Positions 10,534 to 22,111 of a DNA stretch of 64,000 nt are shown here, one piece after another. The notes beneath the pieces are model-generated. The model was not told the origin of the DNA. It saw only the letters and a list, made by a program, of their open reading frames with translations, and did no database searches. Source of the DNA: Fagopyrum homotropicum. Taxonomy: Eukaryota; Streptophyta; Magnoliopsida; Caryophyllales; Polygonaceae. The translations under genes and the position numbers were made by a program. Location of the stretch: the NCBI GenBank assembly GCA_033239125.1, contig BSWB01000005.1:117304494-117368493 (forward strand). Reading direction: 5' to 3'. Within the stretch, counting starts at the first letter, position 1; the number at the start of each line of letters is the position of its first letter.

Positions 10534-12480
10534 AATCTCCATCTTCACTTGAATCCTCACAGACATACTCGATGCATTAGTCAATGTTCATACCAACTCC
10601 TCTCTCTCTCTCTCTATCCATATGTGTCCCTTGGACACTCAACAACTTTTGACATTAAGCAAGTCCAAACAATGTTGGAACTTGTTGTAAGGTACCAACT
10701 AGGTGAACATATCAACATGATTATCAGTTGTTCCTACTTTCTTCACCCTAATCCTCTTCTCACCTCTCAAGAAATGATATATGACATCAATATGCTTAGT
10801 CCTCTCATGATGAACCTAATCCTTGGCCAAACAAATTGCACTCAAACTATCACATTATACAATAACCTAATCGTGGTGCATATCTAGATCATTAACCAAT
10901 CTCTTCAAGAAATTTCATCTTTGGCTGCTTTTGTCAATGCCATGAACTCTTCTTCAATGGTAGACAAAGTAGCCATGGGTTGTATGGTTGACTTCCAACT
11001 CACAACAAATCCCCCAAGAATGAAAACATAATCAGTCATAGATCTCCTAGTATCAACATCTCTTGCGTAATCAGAATCAGAGTACCTTATGACCAATCAT
11101 TGTGTATCATTCCCAAAAATGAGCCCAATGTCAGATGTACGTCCAAGGTACCAAAATATCCTCTTCACAACTTGCCAATGTTCTTTTTCTAGTTTCCTCA
11201 TGAACTTGATGACGACACTAACACCTTGTGCCAGATCTGGCCTTGTACAAACCATAGCATACATGAAACTCTCAATTGCACTAGCATAAGGGATTCACGA
11301 CATATACTCATTCTCCTCGTCTGAATGATGTGAAAACTTAGTGGTAAGATGGATGTTAGCAGCACTAGGTGTATCAATAGGTTTGGACGATGACATTCTG
11401 AACCTTGACAACACATTTTCAATGCAACATTTTTGTGATAAGAAAAGATTCTTATGACCCTTATCTCTAAGAATCTTCATTCTTAGAACTTTCCGAGCTG
11501 CTCTCAGATCTTTCATCTCAAACTCAACACTTAGGAGGCCCTTCAACTTTTGAATGTCATATTTGTAATTTGCAGCTATTGGCATATCATCTACATTTAG
11601 GAACATATAGATGAGATAGCCATCCTTTAACTTGTTGTCAACAATCATAAGCACTCGTGTTGTAACCAATCTCTATCATATAAAGACTTCTTCAACTTAC
11701 AGACGTAGTTTTCTTTCCCTAGAGTCTGGAAACCATATGGTTGAGTTGTGTATATTTCTTCTTCTAACTCTCATGTAAGAAAGTTGTCTTTACATCAAGT
11801 TGTTCGAGCTCTAGATTTTGATGGGTTGTTATTGCTAGTAACACTCTAATGGAGGTAAGTGTGACTACCGGCGAGAAAACCTCATTGTAATCCACTCTCT
11901 CACTCTAATGAAAACCTCTTGCAATAACTCGAGCCTTATACTTGACCCCTTCAGTAGGTGACATCCCTTCCTTCTTCTTGAAAAAACCATTTACAAGTAA
12001 TAACATTTCTCTCTCTAGGTGGCATGACTAACTCCCAAGTCCGATTTTTTATGAAGTGACTCCATCTTATCTTTTATTGCTGCAAACTATTGTGCAACTC
12101 AGACTCATATACAACTTCTCTATAGTTGGATGGTTCATGAGTATCCATCTCTTCTACAACCTATAGAGCAAAACCAAACATATCCTCAAAACCCTACCTT
12201 TGTGGAGGTCTTACTCCAACTCTTCTTGAGTGTCCCTCGGCTAAACTCTAGTGAATAGCTTCTAATAATTGGTTCATAGATTTTCGTAGCTCGGCTTCTG
12301 ATTGTGGATGTTCCTCTTCTTCTTGAGGAAGAAAACGGATCTCCACCTGTTTATCAACATTACCAATCTCCCTTGATTCCACTGCTTCACAATCAAGTTA
12401 AGCATAGAATTCTCATCAAAGACAACATTTTTACTCAGAATAACTCTTTTCTCTGATGGAGACCAAATTTTGTATCCATT
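10534..12480 (-). pseudogene. Ty1/copia pol, RT and RNase H part (decayed)
   Basis: Reading 12,480 down to 10,640 on the - strand gives, in order, the end of the integrase region (GYKIWSPSEKRVILSKNVVFDE), then RT with VIARGFHQSERVDYNEVFSP and LEQLDVKTTFLH. Next come the catalytic-box equivalent NVDDM near 11,600, FEMKDL and LSQKCCIENVL. RNase H follows with YSDSDYARDVDTRRSMTDYVF at about 11,030-11,090, then KHIDVIYHFLRGE and a tail ending HCLDLLNV near 10,645. There are many frameshifts and stops. The integrase half of the same element lies at 33,807-34,365, separated by element A. A short (TC)n lies at 10599-10615 in its 3' untranslated part. Confidence 0.85.
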
Positions 12481-12553
12481 TGTAACACCCCAAATTCTGA
12501 GAACTCGGGGAGCTACTGGTTAGGACCTCACAATGGGTCCCGACCATAGTTTG
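12481..12553 (-). mobile_element. Element A 3' LTR, first piece (split by B)
   Basis: These 73 bp are identical in layout to the start of the right LTR at 30,655. The sequence breaks off at ACCATAGTTTG and resumes at 23,953. The split is explained by insertion of element B with the GTTTG duplication at 12549-12553 and 23948-23952. Confidence 0.9.
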
Positions 12554-12881
12554 TGATAACACGATTTATGACTTAGGTTTAGGTAATCATTTAGATAGAT
12601 TCATCACTCATTCATGCATGGTTTAGCACAAATTCACGACGTTTGCACTCAAATCACGTATTTTGTCGAGATAGACGTCTACACGGACTTGTGCGTTGCT
12701 TTGTAGGTATTTCGGGGGTCTTTTGGACATTAACCGATACATTATAGGGTCAAGCCTCATGATGGTACACATCCAAAGCCTTGGAGGAGCATAATTGGAG
12801 CAACAAAGGACACAAAGATCACTAATGGTGCAAGCAATGGAGCAACTCATGGCTAGACGATCATAGCATGTTCTGCTGAAG

Positions 12882-12940
12882 AAAATCGGACCAACTAGCA
12901 GCTAAATCGGCCGATTTTATTCACTGGGTCGATTTTTGGG
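12882..12940 (+). promoter_or_regulatory. Element B word cluster 1 (5' LTR, upstream of TATA)
   Basis: The layout is half-site AAATCGG, then the palindrome AAATCGGCCGATTT (12904-12917), then inverted half-site TCGATTT. It ends about 60 bp upstream of the TATA-like box, where an enhancer would lie. The same cluster is at 22439-22498 in the 3' LTR. No function is known to me. Confidence 0.7.
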
Positions 12941-13487
12941 TCTTTGACAGCTTAAGCCACGTGTCCCACGATCTCTTGTCCGTCCTTGCTCTTGGTGGAG
13001 AATATAGTGGTCCTGCAGGTGGTTGCTGAGCATCTCTCCTCTCCCACACTCTCATTCACAGCTCATCAATTTTGGGGAAGAAGATTGGAGGAGAAGAAAA
13101 GCTCTCAAGGATTGAAGGAAGAAGAAGAACACCATTCAAAGAGTTTCTAGTGAGGTTTTGAGTGATTTTGAGTGATTTTTGGAGTTTTGGATTGAAGAAC
13201 TATTGCAAGGATTGTTAGGAACGTTTTGGATCTTCATTTAAGAGTTTGTAAGTCTTGTTACAACTTGGATTTGGCTGAGATTTATTGATTTTACTTGCTT
13301 ATCCTTCATTATCCTTCTATGAACACCATGTATGCTTATTTGATGATTTTGGATCTTGATATGCATATTGTTGGCTAGTTTATTGTGATTCCGGAGTGAT
13401 GGATTGATGGTTATGGCTAGGGTGATGATAGGATGGGCTTATATGTTAGTTTAGGATGATTTATATGCACGAAACTCACAACAGAAG

Positions 13488-13548
13488 GAAAAATCGGCCT
13501 GTTCATCAGGTAAATCGGCCGATTTTCCCCATGATCCACCCGATTTCC
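13488..13548 (+). promoter_or_regulatory. Element B word cluster 2 (5' LTR, downstream half)
   Basis: Half-site AAATCGG, palindrome AAATCGGCCGATTT (13512-13525) and inverted half-site CCGATTT, with spacers of about 13-14 bp. It should be within the transcribed part of the LTR. In the 3' LTR copy (23046-23106) the core has one change, CGACCG. Confidence 0.7.
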
Positions 13549-14395
13549 TTCTCTGTTGCTCTTTAAATGATGAATATGTATGATTGGGGTGTTAGGTTGT
13601 TAAATCCTAGTGTTTATTAAGCCTAATTTAGCTTAGGATTGCCTAATGCTATCAACCTAAGTGAAGGAAGAGATCTACCCGATGATTCCCGATCTTAGAT
13701 ACCTTAGAAGATGAATTCTAGGTAGTAGTGAGCCTCATAAGCCGCTATTGGATCGAGTGTGCTAGGATTATTGCTTGAGATTTCCCTATTCCGAGACTTA
13801 CCCGGTAAGGAGAGGGTCACCCCTTAAGTAGTATCTAGTTTGTGTGGAATCCCTTATTCTAACCCCTTGAGACCTACCCGGTAATAGGAGTTTGATACGG
13901 GATTAGTGAAGTGAGAGACCTACCCGGTAATCGCTTCCATTAGTGAAACATTCTTTCCCCAACACCGCAGCTTGTCCTTAGAATCCTTAGAACCTTGAGT
14001 CCAATACCATAACCGGAAATCTTGACCTCTAGAATCTACTTTTCTCTCTTGATCATATACTTTGTGCTTTGTGTTACTTGTTCGTTTGCTAGCTTAAGTT
14101 GTTAGTTGTTTTATTACCTTTCTTGCTTTGTGATCTTTGTTTGATCACCACAAAAACCTCCAAAACATTGAGTTTTCCATTTTCTGTGTTCCTCATCTTA
14201 TCTTAGCCTAGATTCACACTATCTATGACCATTGTTTGACTCGATTTCACCTTAGTCTTTGTGTTCGATCTCGGAATACTATCCCTACTACAAACGTCCC
14301 GTACATTGCGGGTTCGCTAGGAGTTAGGATAATTATAACGAGTATAAATTTAAAACCTATTGCGTATCACACATATCCTGAGCGTGACAAGTTTT

Positions 14396-14413
14396 TGGCG
14401 CCGTTGCTGGGGA
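14396..14413 (+). other. Element B primer-binding site (tRNA-Asp type)
   Basis: TGGCGCCGTTGCTGGGGA begins seven bases after the LTR end. It matches the D and C sites except for one C-to-T change. Athila elements are known to prime from tRNA-Asp. Confidence 0.85.
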
Positions 14414-14530
14414 CTAGGTCTAGATTGAGTCATTTTTGTGATTGTTTATAGTGTAGGTCTTTCTTGTTGCTTTTGATCTCTCTTTGGTGTGTGTCTTTGC
14501 TTTTCAGGACATCTCTTACTCTTTAGGTGT

Positions 14531-17500
14531 ATGCGAAGATCTCGTGGCAAGGATTTAGCTCCATTCGATCCCGAACCGGAGAAAACCCTTCGATCTAGAT
14601 CCAAGAGTATTAAAAAGGGAAAAGAGATGGCCGGAAGAGACCTCCAAGCTGAATTGGATGAAGCCTTAGAGCAAATAAGGCTAAGAGATGAGCTCTTGGA
14701 GGAAGAAAGAAGACTTGCCAATGAGAGGCAAGAGGCAACTAGGAGGGAGATTGATGAGATTAGGCAAGCCCTTGTTCAAGGAGAGCTTAATCGCCGACAA
14801 CCTCCACCTCCTCCACCACAACCGCAGCCGGCGGTTAATGATAGGGTTGTGCCCATTGCCATTGAAGAGCCACAAACCCTAGGGAGACGTATGGATCCGG
14901 CACAAAGAGCACACCGTCCGGGTGTGAACTTAGGAGATCCCGCAGCCCACAACTATGAGCTCCGCCCTCAAGTTCTACAAATGATCCGGCATAATCAATT
15001 TGGAGGGATGGAAGGAGAGTCTCCTCATCAACACTTGATGAACTATGAGATCTTGATGGAGACTCTTAGACCGCCAAGATTGGAGAGCAACAACCATAAG
15101 CTTAGGGCTTTTTCCTTCTCTCTTAAGGATAAAGCCTTGGCTTGGTATCAATCTATTCCACAAGGGCGAGTTGGTACTTGGGAGGAGATGACAACCGAGT
15201 TTTTGACTAAGTTCTTCCCACCTTCCAAGACTACCGAATTAAGAGGGAAGATCAATGCCTTCGTGATGAAGGATAGAGAGAGTCTATTCAAGTCTTGGGA
15301 GAGGTTCAAAGATCTTTTCCTTGATTGTCCACACCATGGCATACCGAAAATTGAGCTATTGGAGATCTACTTCAAAGGACTTGATGAAGATAGCCAATTC
15401 AAGCTCCAATCTCTTTCTGGTGGGACTTTTATGGAGAAACATGTAGATGAAGCTTGGGAGTTTGTGGAGAAGCAAGCTCTAGTGATTGAGAAGTACTCCC
15501 ATAGGAAGAGTGAAGGAAGAAAGGCGGGAGCATATGAGGTGAGTGAAGTCACCATGAGAAATTTCAAGCTTGACACCATCAACAATGAGTTGAAGTCCTT
15601 GAGGGAGTTGTGTGCTACAACTTTGAAGAATCAAGCAACTCCTCAAGTGCTTCCACAAGCTAACTTATCTTCCAAGGAGGAGGATGTGAACTATATGGGA
15701 AGGGGCAACTACAACAACTACCAAGGCCCAAGGAACTTCAACAACAACCGGAAATTCAACAATTACCGGCCCAACCATAAGCATCCCGAGTTTTCTTACT
15801 CTAACCCGGATGGAGCCTTGAACCCTCCCGCTTCCACAAGCACGACTCCACCACCAAAAGCTATCCAAGAACCTCCACCCGGATTTACTCAACCTCCAAA
15901 GGATAGGACCGAAATGATGTTTGAGCAATTGCTTGGAAGGTTGAGTGGTCTTGAGAGCACCGTGATTTCAATTTCTAAGGCTCAAAAGGTTTTGGAAGCA
16001 CAAGTGTTCCAAAAGGCGGGTGAAGCACATAGAGATCCGGGAAAGCTTCCCGGGAGAACCGAAGAAAACCCAAGAGGCCAAGTGTTGGCTATTACAACAA
16101 GAAGTGGGTTAAGCATGAAGGATCCTTTGCCCAAGGAGAATGCTAAAGGGAAGCAAGTGGTGAATGAAGAAGAGACCTTGCAAGGAGATGGAGGCAAGAG
16201 CAAGGATGTAGAGCCAACCTATGTGGCACCGCCTCCATACAAGCCACCACTATCGTTCCCTCAATCACGAGCAAGAGCTCGCTTGGACAATCACTTTGGT
16301 AAATTCCTTGAACTTATGTCTAAATTGCATATTAACATTCCGTTCATGGATGCTATTTTAGGTATGCCGGCATATGGCAAGTTCTTGAAGGAAATACTCT
16401 CCAACAAAAGGAAGTTGGAGGAGTATGGGGAGATAAGGATGACTAAGAGATCCTCGGAGTTGATTCAAACGATGAAGGAGGAGATGCCTCCTAAGCTAAG
16501 GGATCCGGGATCCTTTTGTGTGCCAATCGGAGTAGGAGAAGTGAAGTATGACGCCCTATGTGATCTTGGGGCAAGTGTAAGCATCATTCCGCTTGCACTT
16601 TGCAACAAGGTTGGGCTAGGAGAGCCAAAGCCGGTCAAGATGACCCTCTACATGGCGGACCGCTCGATCACTCATCCGGTTGGAATCTTGGAAGACATTC
16701 CGGTGCAACTAGGGAAGTTCTATGTGCCCATAGACTTCGTTGTTTTGGACATCCCGGCGGACTATTTGGTTCCTATCATCTTGGGGAGACCTTTCCTAGC
16801 TACTTCCGGATGTCTAGTAGATTGCAAGAATGGGACTCTCTCCTTCAACATTGGAGAAGAGAACATCAAGTTCAAGCTGTCCACAATGATGAAAGGGCCA
16901 ACCCTTGATGAGGATGTATTCAACATAGTTGAAGAAGAGGAGTCTAGAGAGGTTGTGAGCTCAATCTTGCTCAAGGAATCACTTGAGAGGGTTCTTAGCT
17001 CAAGCTTGATGGAGGAAGGAGTTGAGAAGAGTAGCAATGAAGTAATCAAGGCCTTGAATGCATTGGACGAGCTACCAAGTGTTGGGTTTGAAGTGCTAGA
17101 AGAAGAGAAAAACTGCCAGAAAAATCGGCCTACCAGGGCAAAATCGGCTGATTTTTGTCCTTGTGCTGAAATTTCAGCCAGTTTTGCAAAAACAGAAACT
17201 CAGATCGACCCACTGCCAGAAAAATCGTCCGATTTTTCCTCCTGGGCCGATTTTCCTGAGTCTTTTCAGCATCAACCACTTGAGTGTGAGCAATCATCAA
17301 GGGACTTCAAGGAGGCTTCCATGGCTTTGCAATCATCTCAACCTACATTGTATGGATCATCTCCAACCGAAAAAGGTCCTCCTCAACTTGATCTTAAACC
17401 TCTTCCCTCTCATTTAAAGTATGCTTTCCTTGGTTCAAATTCTACTTATCCGGTGATTGTGAATGCATCTTTGAATGATGATGAGCTTAATAGACTGTTG

Positions 17501-20287
17501 AATGAATTGAAACTGCATAGAAAGGCAATAGGATACACCATTGATGATCTTGTTGGCATCAAACCTTCTTTATGCATGCATAGGATAATGATGGAAGATA
17601 ATCATAAACCCTCTATTGAACATCAAAGAAGATTGAATCCCATAATGAAAGAGGTAGTCAAAAAGGAAATCATTAAGTTGCTAGATACGGGAATTATCTA
17701 CCCTATCTCGGATAGTAAGTGGGTTAGTCCCGTTCATGTAGTACCTAAGAAAGGTGGGATGACCGTAGTGACCAATGAGAACAATGAACTAATCCCCACT
17801 AGAACGGTTACGGGATGGAGGATGTGTATTGATTATAGAAAGCTTAACATGGCCTCTAGGAAAGATCACTTCCCTCTTCCTTTCATTGACCAAATGCTAG
17901 AGAGGTTAGCTCAACATTCCCATTTTTGCTATCTAGATGGCTATAGTGGATTGTTCCAAATCCCTATACACCCCGATGACCAAGAGAAAACAACCTTTAC
18001 ATGTCCATGGGGAACTTTTGCTTATAGGAGAATGCCATTTGGGTTGTGTAATGCACCCACCACCTTCCAAAGGTGTATGATGGCCATCTTTTCGGAATAT
18101 ATTGAAAATATCATGGATGATTTCTCTGTTTATGATTCTTCCTTTGATAATTACTTGGCTAACTTGTCATTAGTATTGCAAAGATGTGAGGAGACAAATC
18201 TTGTCTTGAATTGGGAAAAATGCCACTTCATGGTAAGTGAAGGTATTATGTTAGGACACTTGGTGTCTAACCGTGGCATTGAGGTTGATAGGGCCAAGAT
18301 TGAGACGATAGAGAAGTTGTCACCACCTACCTCGGTGAAAGGGGTAAGGAGTTTCTTAGGGCATGCCGGTTTTTACCGGAGGTTTATTCAAGACTTCTCT
18401 AAAATTTCTAAGCCCCTTACTAACCTACTAATGAAGGATGTTGAATTTGTTTTCTCCAAATATTGCCTTGAAGCTTTTTGTAAGTTGAAGAACGCTTTGA
18501 TCTCCGCACCTATAATGCAACCTCCGGATTGGAGTTTACCGTTTGAGATCATGTGTGATGCAAGCGATGTAGCCATTGGGGCTGTTTTGAGGCAAAGGAA
18601 AGAAGGGCGAACTCATGCCATTTATTATGCTAGCAAGACGCTAGATGATGCCCAACTTAACTATGCCACAACCGAGAAAGAGTTGCTAGCGGTAGTGTAC
18701 GCCTTTGAGAAATTCCGCTCATATCTTGTTGGAGCAAAGGTCATAGTTTATACGGATCATGCTGTGATCCGTTATCTACTTACCAAGAAGGATGCCAAGC
18801 CTAGGTTGATTCGGTGGATCCTTCTTCTTCAAGAGTTTGACTTGGAAATCCGGGACAAGAAGGGATCCGAGAACTCCGTGGCGGATCACCTTAGTAGACT
18901 CCCACCATTGGAGCTTGAAAGAGAGGACATCCCGATTGATGACTCATTCCGGGATGAGCAATTGCAAATGGTGGAGGAGTGCTTGTTCCAAGTGTCTAGA
19001 GGAAGCGAGCCATGGTTTGCCGACATTGTGAACTACTTAGTGTGTGAGGAGGTGCCTCCCGGATTAACATATGCCCAAAGGAAGAAGTTATTCAAGGATG
19101 TGAGGCACTACTATTGGAGTGAGCCACTTTTGTTCAAAAGAGAGCCGGATGGAATGTTTAGAAGATGCATACCGGAGGATGAGGTGGAGAGTGTGATCCG
19201 CCATTGTCATTCCTTGCCATGTGGAGGGCATGCTAGCTCACACAAGACATGTGCTAAAGTGTTGCAATCGGGCTTCTTTTGGCCAAGCTTGTTCAAGGAT
19301 GTGCAAAGCTTTGTGGTAGCTTATGATGCTTGCCAAGGGACGGGCAACATCTCAAGGAGGAATGAGATGCCCTTGAACAACATACAAGAGGTGGAGATAT
19401 TTGATGTGTGGGGTGTGGACTTCATGGGACCATTCCCTTCTTCATGTGGCAACCTCTACATCCTATTGGTGGTTGACTATGTTTCGAGATGAGTGGAGGC
19501 AATCGCCTCTCCTACAAATGACGCCAAGGTTGTGGTGCGGTTCTTCAACCGAGTGATCTTTCCTAGGTTTGGAACACCAAGGGTGATCATAAGTGATGGA
19601 GGAAAGCATTTCACCAATAGGAACTTTGGAGCACTTTTGGCTAAGTATGGGGTGACTCATAAGGTGGCAACACCTTACCATCCCCAAACTAGTGGCCAAG
19701 TGGAGATCTCCAACCGGGAGATCAAGGCCATTCTTGAGAAGACGGTATCAAGGACGAGAAAGGATTGGGCTATGAAGCTCGATGATGCCTTGTGGGCATA
19801 TAGGACCGCTTTCAAGACACCAATTGGCACCACTCCGTACAAGTTAGTCTATGGCAAGTCTTGCCACCTTCCGGTAGAGATGGAGCATAGAGCTTATTGG
19901 GCCATTAAGTGGCTAAATTTTGATCTCAAGGAGGCCGGAGAAAAGCGGTTGCTAGACATGAACGCCCTTGAGGAGATCCGGTTGGATGCATATGAGAATG
20001 CCCGGATCTACAAGGAGCGGACCAAGCGGTGGCATGACAAGCGCCTCATCCCGAAGGAGTTGAGTGAAGGCGACCTTGTCCTTCTTTTCAACTCGAGGCT
20101 GCGGCTCTTCCCCGGAAAGCTCAAATCAAGATGGATCGGGCCATATGTGGTGAAGAAAGTTTTTCCTCATGGAGCGGTAGAGATAGGCGGAGATCATTGT
20201 GGTAACTTCAAGGTGAATGGGCATCGATTGAAGAAGTCCATCCCGGAAGCCCCGGTGGAAGTGATTACCCCGCTTCACCTTGATTGA
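14531..20287 (+). pseudogene. Element B gag-pol polyprotein, broken by one stop and a 12-bp deletion
   Basis: The frame begins at the ATG giving MRRSRGKDLAPFD. Gag runs to about 16,100, ending in an Asn/Tyr-rich, probably RNA-binding tract (YMGRGNYNNYQG) with no CCHC knuckle. Protease follows with LCDLGASVSIIP (catalytic Asp codon at 16562). After a variable linker (about 17,095-17,280) come RT (WRMCIDYRKLN, GTFAYRRMPFGLCNAP) and RNase H (EIMCDASDVAIGAV, VYTDHA). Integrase follows (HCHSLPCGGHASSHKT, WGVDFMGPF, IISDGGKHF, QVEISNREIK). Breaks: TGA at 19490-19492, where D has Trp; a 12-bp in-frame loss just before the RT catalytic Asp pair at 18116-18121, removing part of the FMDD box; and Cys-to-Tyr in the integrase zinc site (AYDACQ). 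It cannot be functional as it stands. Confidence 0.9.
17117..17260 (+). promoter_or_regulatory. Element B word cluster 3 (inside the protease-RT linker)
   Basis: Within coding sequence, the strings AAAATCGGCC, AAATCGGCTGATTT, AAATCGTCCGATTT and GGGCCGATTT follow one another with spacers like those in the LTR clusters. The flanking coding sequence is nearly the same as in D. Here, however, D carries unrelated sequence built on its own word. Confidence 0.7.
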
Positions 20288-20541
20288 AGCGCTCCTAAAT
20301 TCGGTCAAGCTAATGACCTTAAAGAAGCGCTTAATAGGAGGCAACCCATTGGTATATATTTTTCCCTTTTGTTTTTCTTGCTTTTGTTTAATCTCACTCT
20401 TGGTGTGCTTTGTTTTTCTTTTGTGTTTTTGGGTGCTAGATCTTGTTGATTGTCATGAGTTATGAGACGTTGGAGGTCATGTGAAAGCCTCATGGACCAG
20501 TTGAAGGTACAAGATCCAAGCACATGGACGAGGAGGAAATC

Positions 20542-20600
20542 ACCCAGAAAAATCGGCCTGTTCTTCATCTAGATCGGCCGATTTTCCTGGGCTGCCAGGG
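20542..20600 (+). promoter_or_regulatory. Element B word cluster 4 (3' non-coding)
   Basis: Half-site AAAATCGGCC, then the palindrome GATCGGCCGATTT at 20572-20584, flanked by CCCAG and CCTGGG. Same layout as the LTR clusters. Confidence 0.65.
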
Positions 20601-20835
20601 CAATTTTTCCTCTGTAAAGGAAAGTGATGATCTCTAATCAAGCATGGGTGGAGCAAACGTGGAACTTGGACGGCTTGCGGTGCCAAGCGCGGGTTCCGAC
20701 ATCATAATGAACATCAAGAGCTCTCTACCATCCTTGATCGATCATCCACCATCATCATCCAATGTGAACCGAAATACCAAAGCATCACAAATTTTACATT
20801 GTGAGGACTCTCTTTCACTTCTTTATTTAGCTTCC

Positions 20836-20868
20836 ACATTGGGGACAATGTGTTTCTAAGTATGGGGT
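20836..20868 (+). other. Element B proximal hairpin + AAGTATGGGGT module
   Basis: ACATTG-GGGA-CAATGT (20836-20851) forms a perfect 6-bp stem with a GGGA loop. AAGTATGGGGT follows at 20858-20868. A second module of the same design lies 1238 bp downstream, next to the 3' LTR. Confidence 0.7.
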
Positions 20869-22072
20869 GGGGTTTTCATGATCACTTGCATGATTAGCAT
20901 CTAGGATAGTTTAATATTGTCACATGTTTCATTATGTCTTGCATTGTACATACATATTTCGAAAAATTTTAAAAATTAGAAAATTTAAAAACATTTTAGT
21001 GCTTCTAAAGCTTGGGAATGACCCTTATGATGAAATTGTCTTGTGAATTGGCTATGGATGGCCTTGTGTGTTAAATTGATGATGCATATGTGGACTGGAA
21101 ATACTTATCTTGAATTCCATGAATGACCTGTGATTATGATGCTTGCCTTGATTTGATTGAGGATTGAAAGTCGAAATTACATGCTAGTTCTTGCACATCA
21201 TTTAGGAGTGATTAAGGCAATTCATCTTTCTCTACTTCTCATCTTGATCATGTTGTTTGAGCACCACAATTGATATAAATTGACCTCTTTTGACCCATCC
21301 GGGACTAGGAGCATGCTAGTGTGTTGAAGTGTGTGAAAAGAAAGTGTGGGGTGAAGTTGTTGATGAAAGAAATGTCATGAATGAAGTGCTGAAATTGTTG
21401 CGAAAGTGTAGCCAAAAAAAATAGGTTTGGGGACGTTGGTTTAAATGACAAGTAACTCGGTACACTTCACATAATCGGGTGTTGGTGCCTTGCCGAAGTC
21501 AAATAAACCGATAGTCCTAACGAGCTTTGGTATGTGTGCCCGGTGTGGATGCACCTCGAAAAAATAGAAAAAGCCCGAGGACGGCTAATCACCAAGGTTT
21601 CGGCTTTTGTACACCAATGCCATTGTCTCAAAAATAAAAGAAAAGAAAGAAAAGAAAATGAAGAAAAATATACACTTGAGGGAAGTGGAAAAGAAATGTG
21701 AAGTTGTGGTTGGTTAGTTCCTTTCCCGGATTAGCATCACATAGCCTAGAAAATTCCCGCCTAATCACAACGTTTCTTGGTCTTCTATTTCACAAGTTCT
21801 TATGACCTACTTGCATGTGTGTAAGACTAAGTGATTTAGATTGGATATGCTCATGATCATCTTGACTTCTTCATCTTTACACTTCATTGCATGCTATCAA
21901 GTTAAGTGTAATTGTCTTTTCATGCTTTCATTTATTTGATGCATAATTGCTTGTCCATTGCCATGAAACATGACTATGAAGGTGATCCGATATTAGAAGC
22001 ACAACTCCAAAAAGATTTTGCCATTTTTCTGCATACATAAATCATGTCATCTCTTAGTCTATAGTTGGGAAT

Positions 22073-22106
22073 TTGCTCGGGGACGAGCAAACCTTAAGTA
22101 TGGGGT
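22073..22106 (+). other. Element B distal hairpin + AAGTATGGGGT module (polypurine region)
   Basis: TTGCTCG-GGGA-CGAGCAA (22073-22090) is a perfect 7-bp stem. AAGTATGGGGT (22096-22106) ends 5 bp before the 3' LTR and probably serves as the plus-strand priming region. Confidence 0.7.
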
Positions 22107-22111
22107 ATTTT

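Larger units (their letters stand above)
12554..14389 (+). repeat. Element B 5' LTR
   Basis: 1836 bp, TG...CA ends. A weak TATA-like AATATAGTGG lies at 13001-13010, at the position where D has GTATAAAAG. CGGCCG-core word clusters sit at 12882-12940 and 13488-13548. The phrase GAGACYTACCCGGTAA occurs three times (13793, 13869, 13915). A CCCG...CGGG hairpin phrase is at 14298-14312. Confidence 0.95.
20288..22111 (+). other. Element B 3' non-coding region
   Basis: 1.8 kb without a credible gene. It contains a conserved GCGCTT...GGAGGCAACCCA phrase just after pol (20308-20352), word cluster 4 (20542-20600) and two hairpin plus AAGTATGGGGT modules (20836-20868 and 22073-22106). A 209-bp block at 21421-21629 is conserved in D and C. 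The Athila ORF present in element C at this place is absent. Confidence 0.75.

Noticed and set aside
10507..10887. 126-codon + strand open stretch
   Set aside because: It is the reverse strand of the copia RNase H tail and LTR. The - strand reading gives clear copia phrases.
14298..14320. tRNA gene suggested by GGGTTCGC near LTR ends
   Set aside because: Only a T-arm-like phrase is present. No acceptor stem, D-arm or anticodon arm can be folded around it.
16600..16908. Open stretches antisense to or out of frame with the B, D and C gag-pol frames
   Set aside because: They overlap conserved protease and RT coding sequence and recur only because the elements are homologous.
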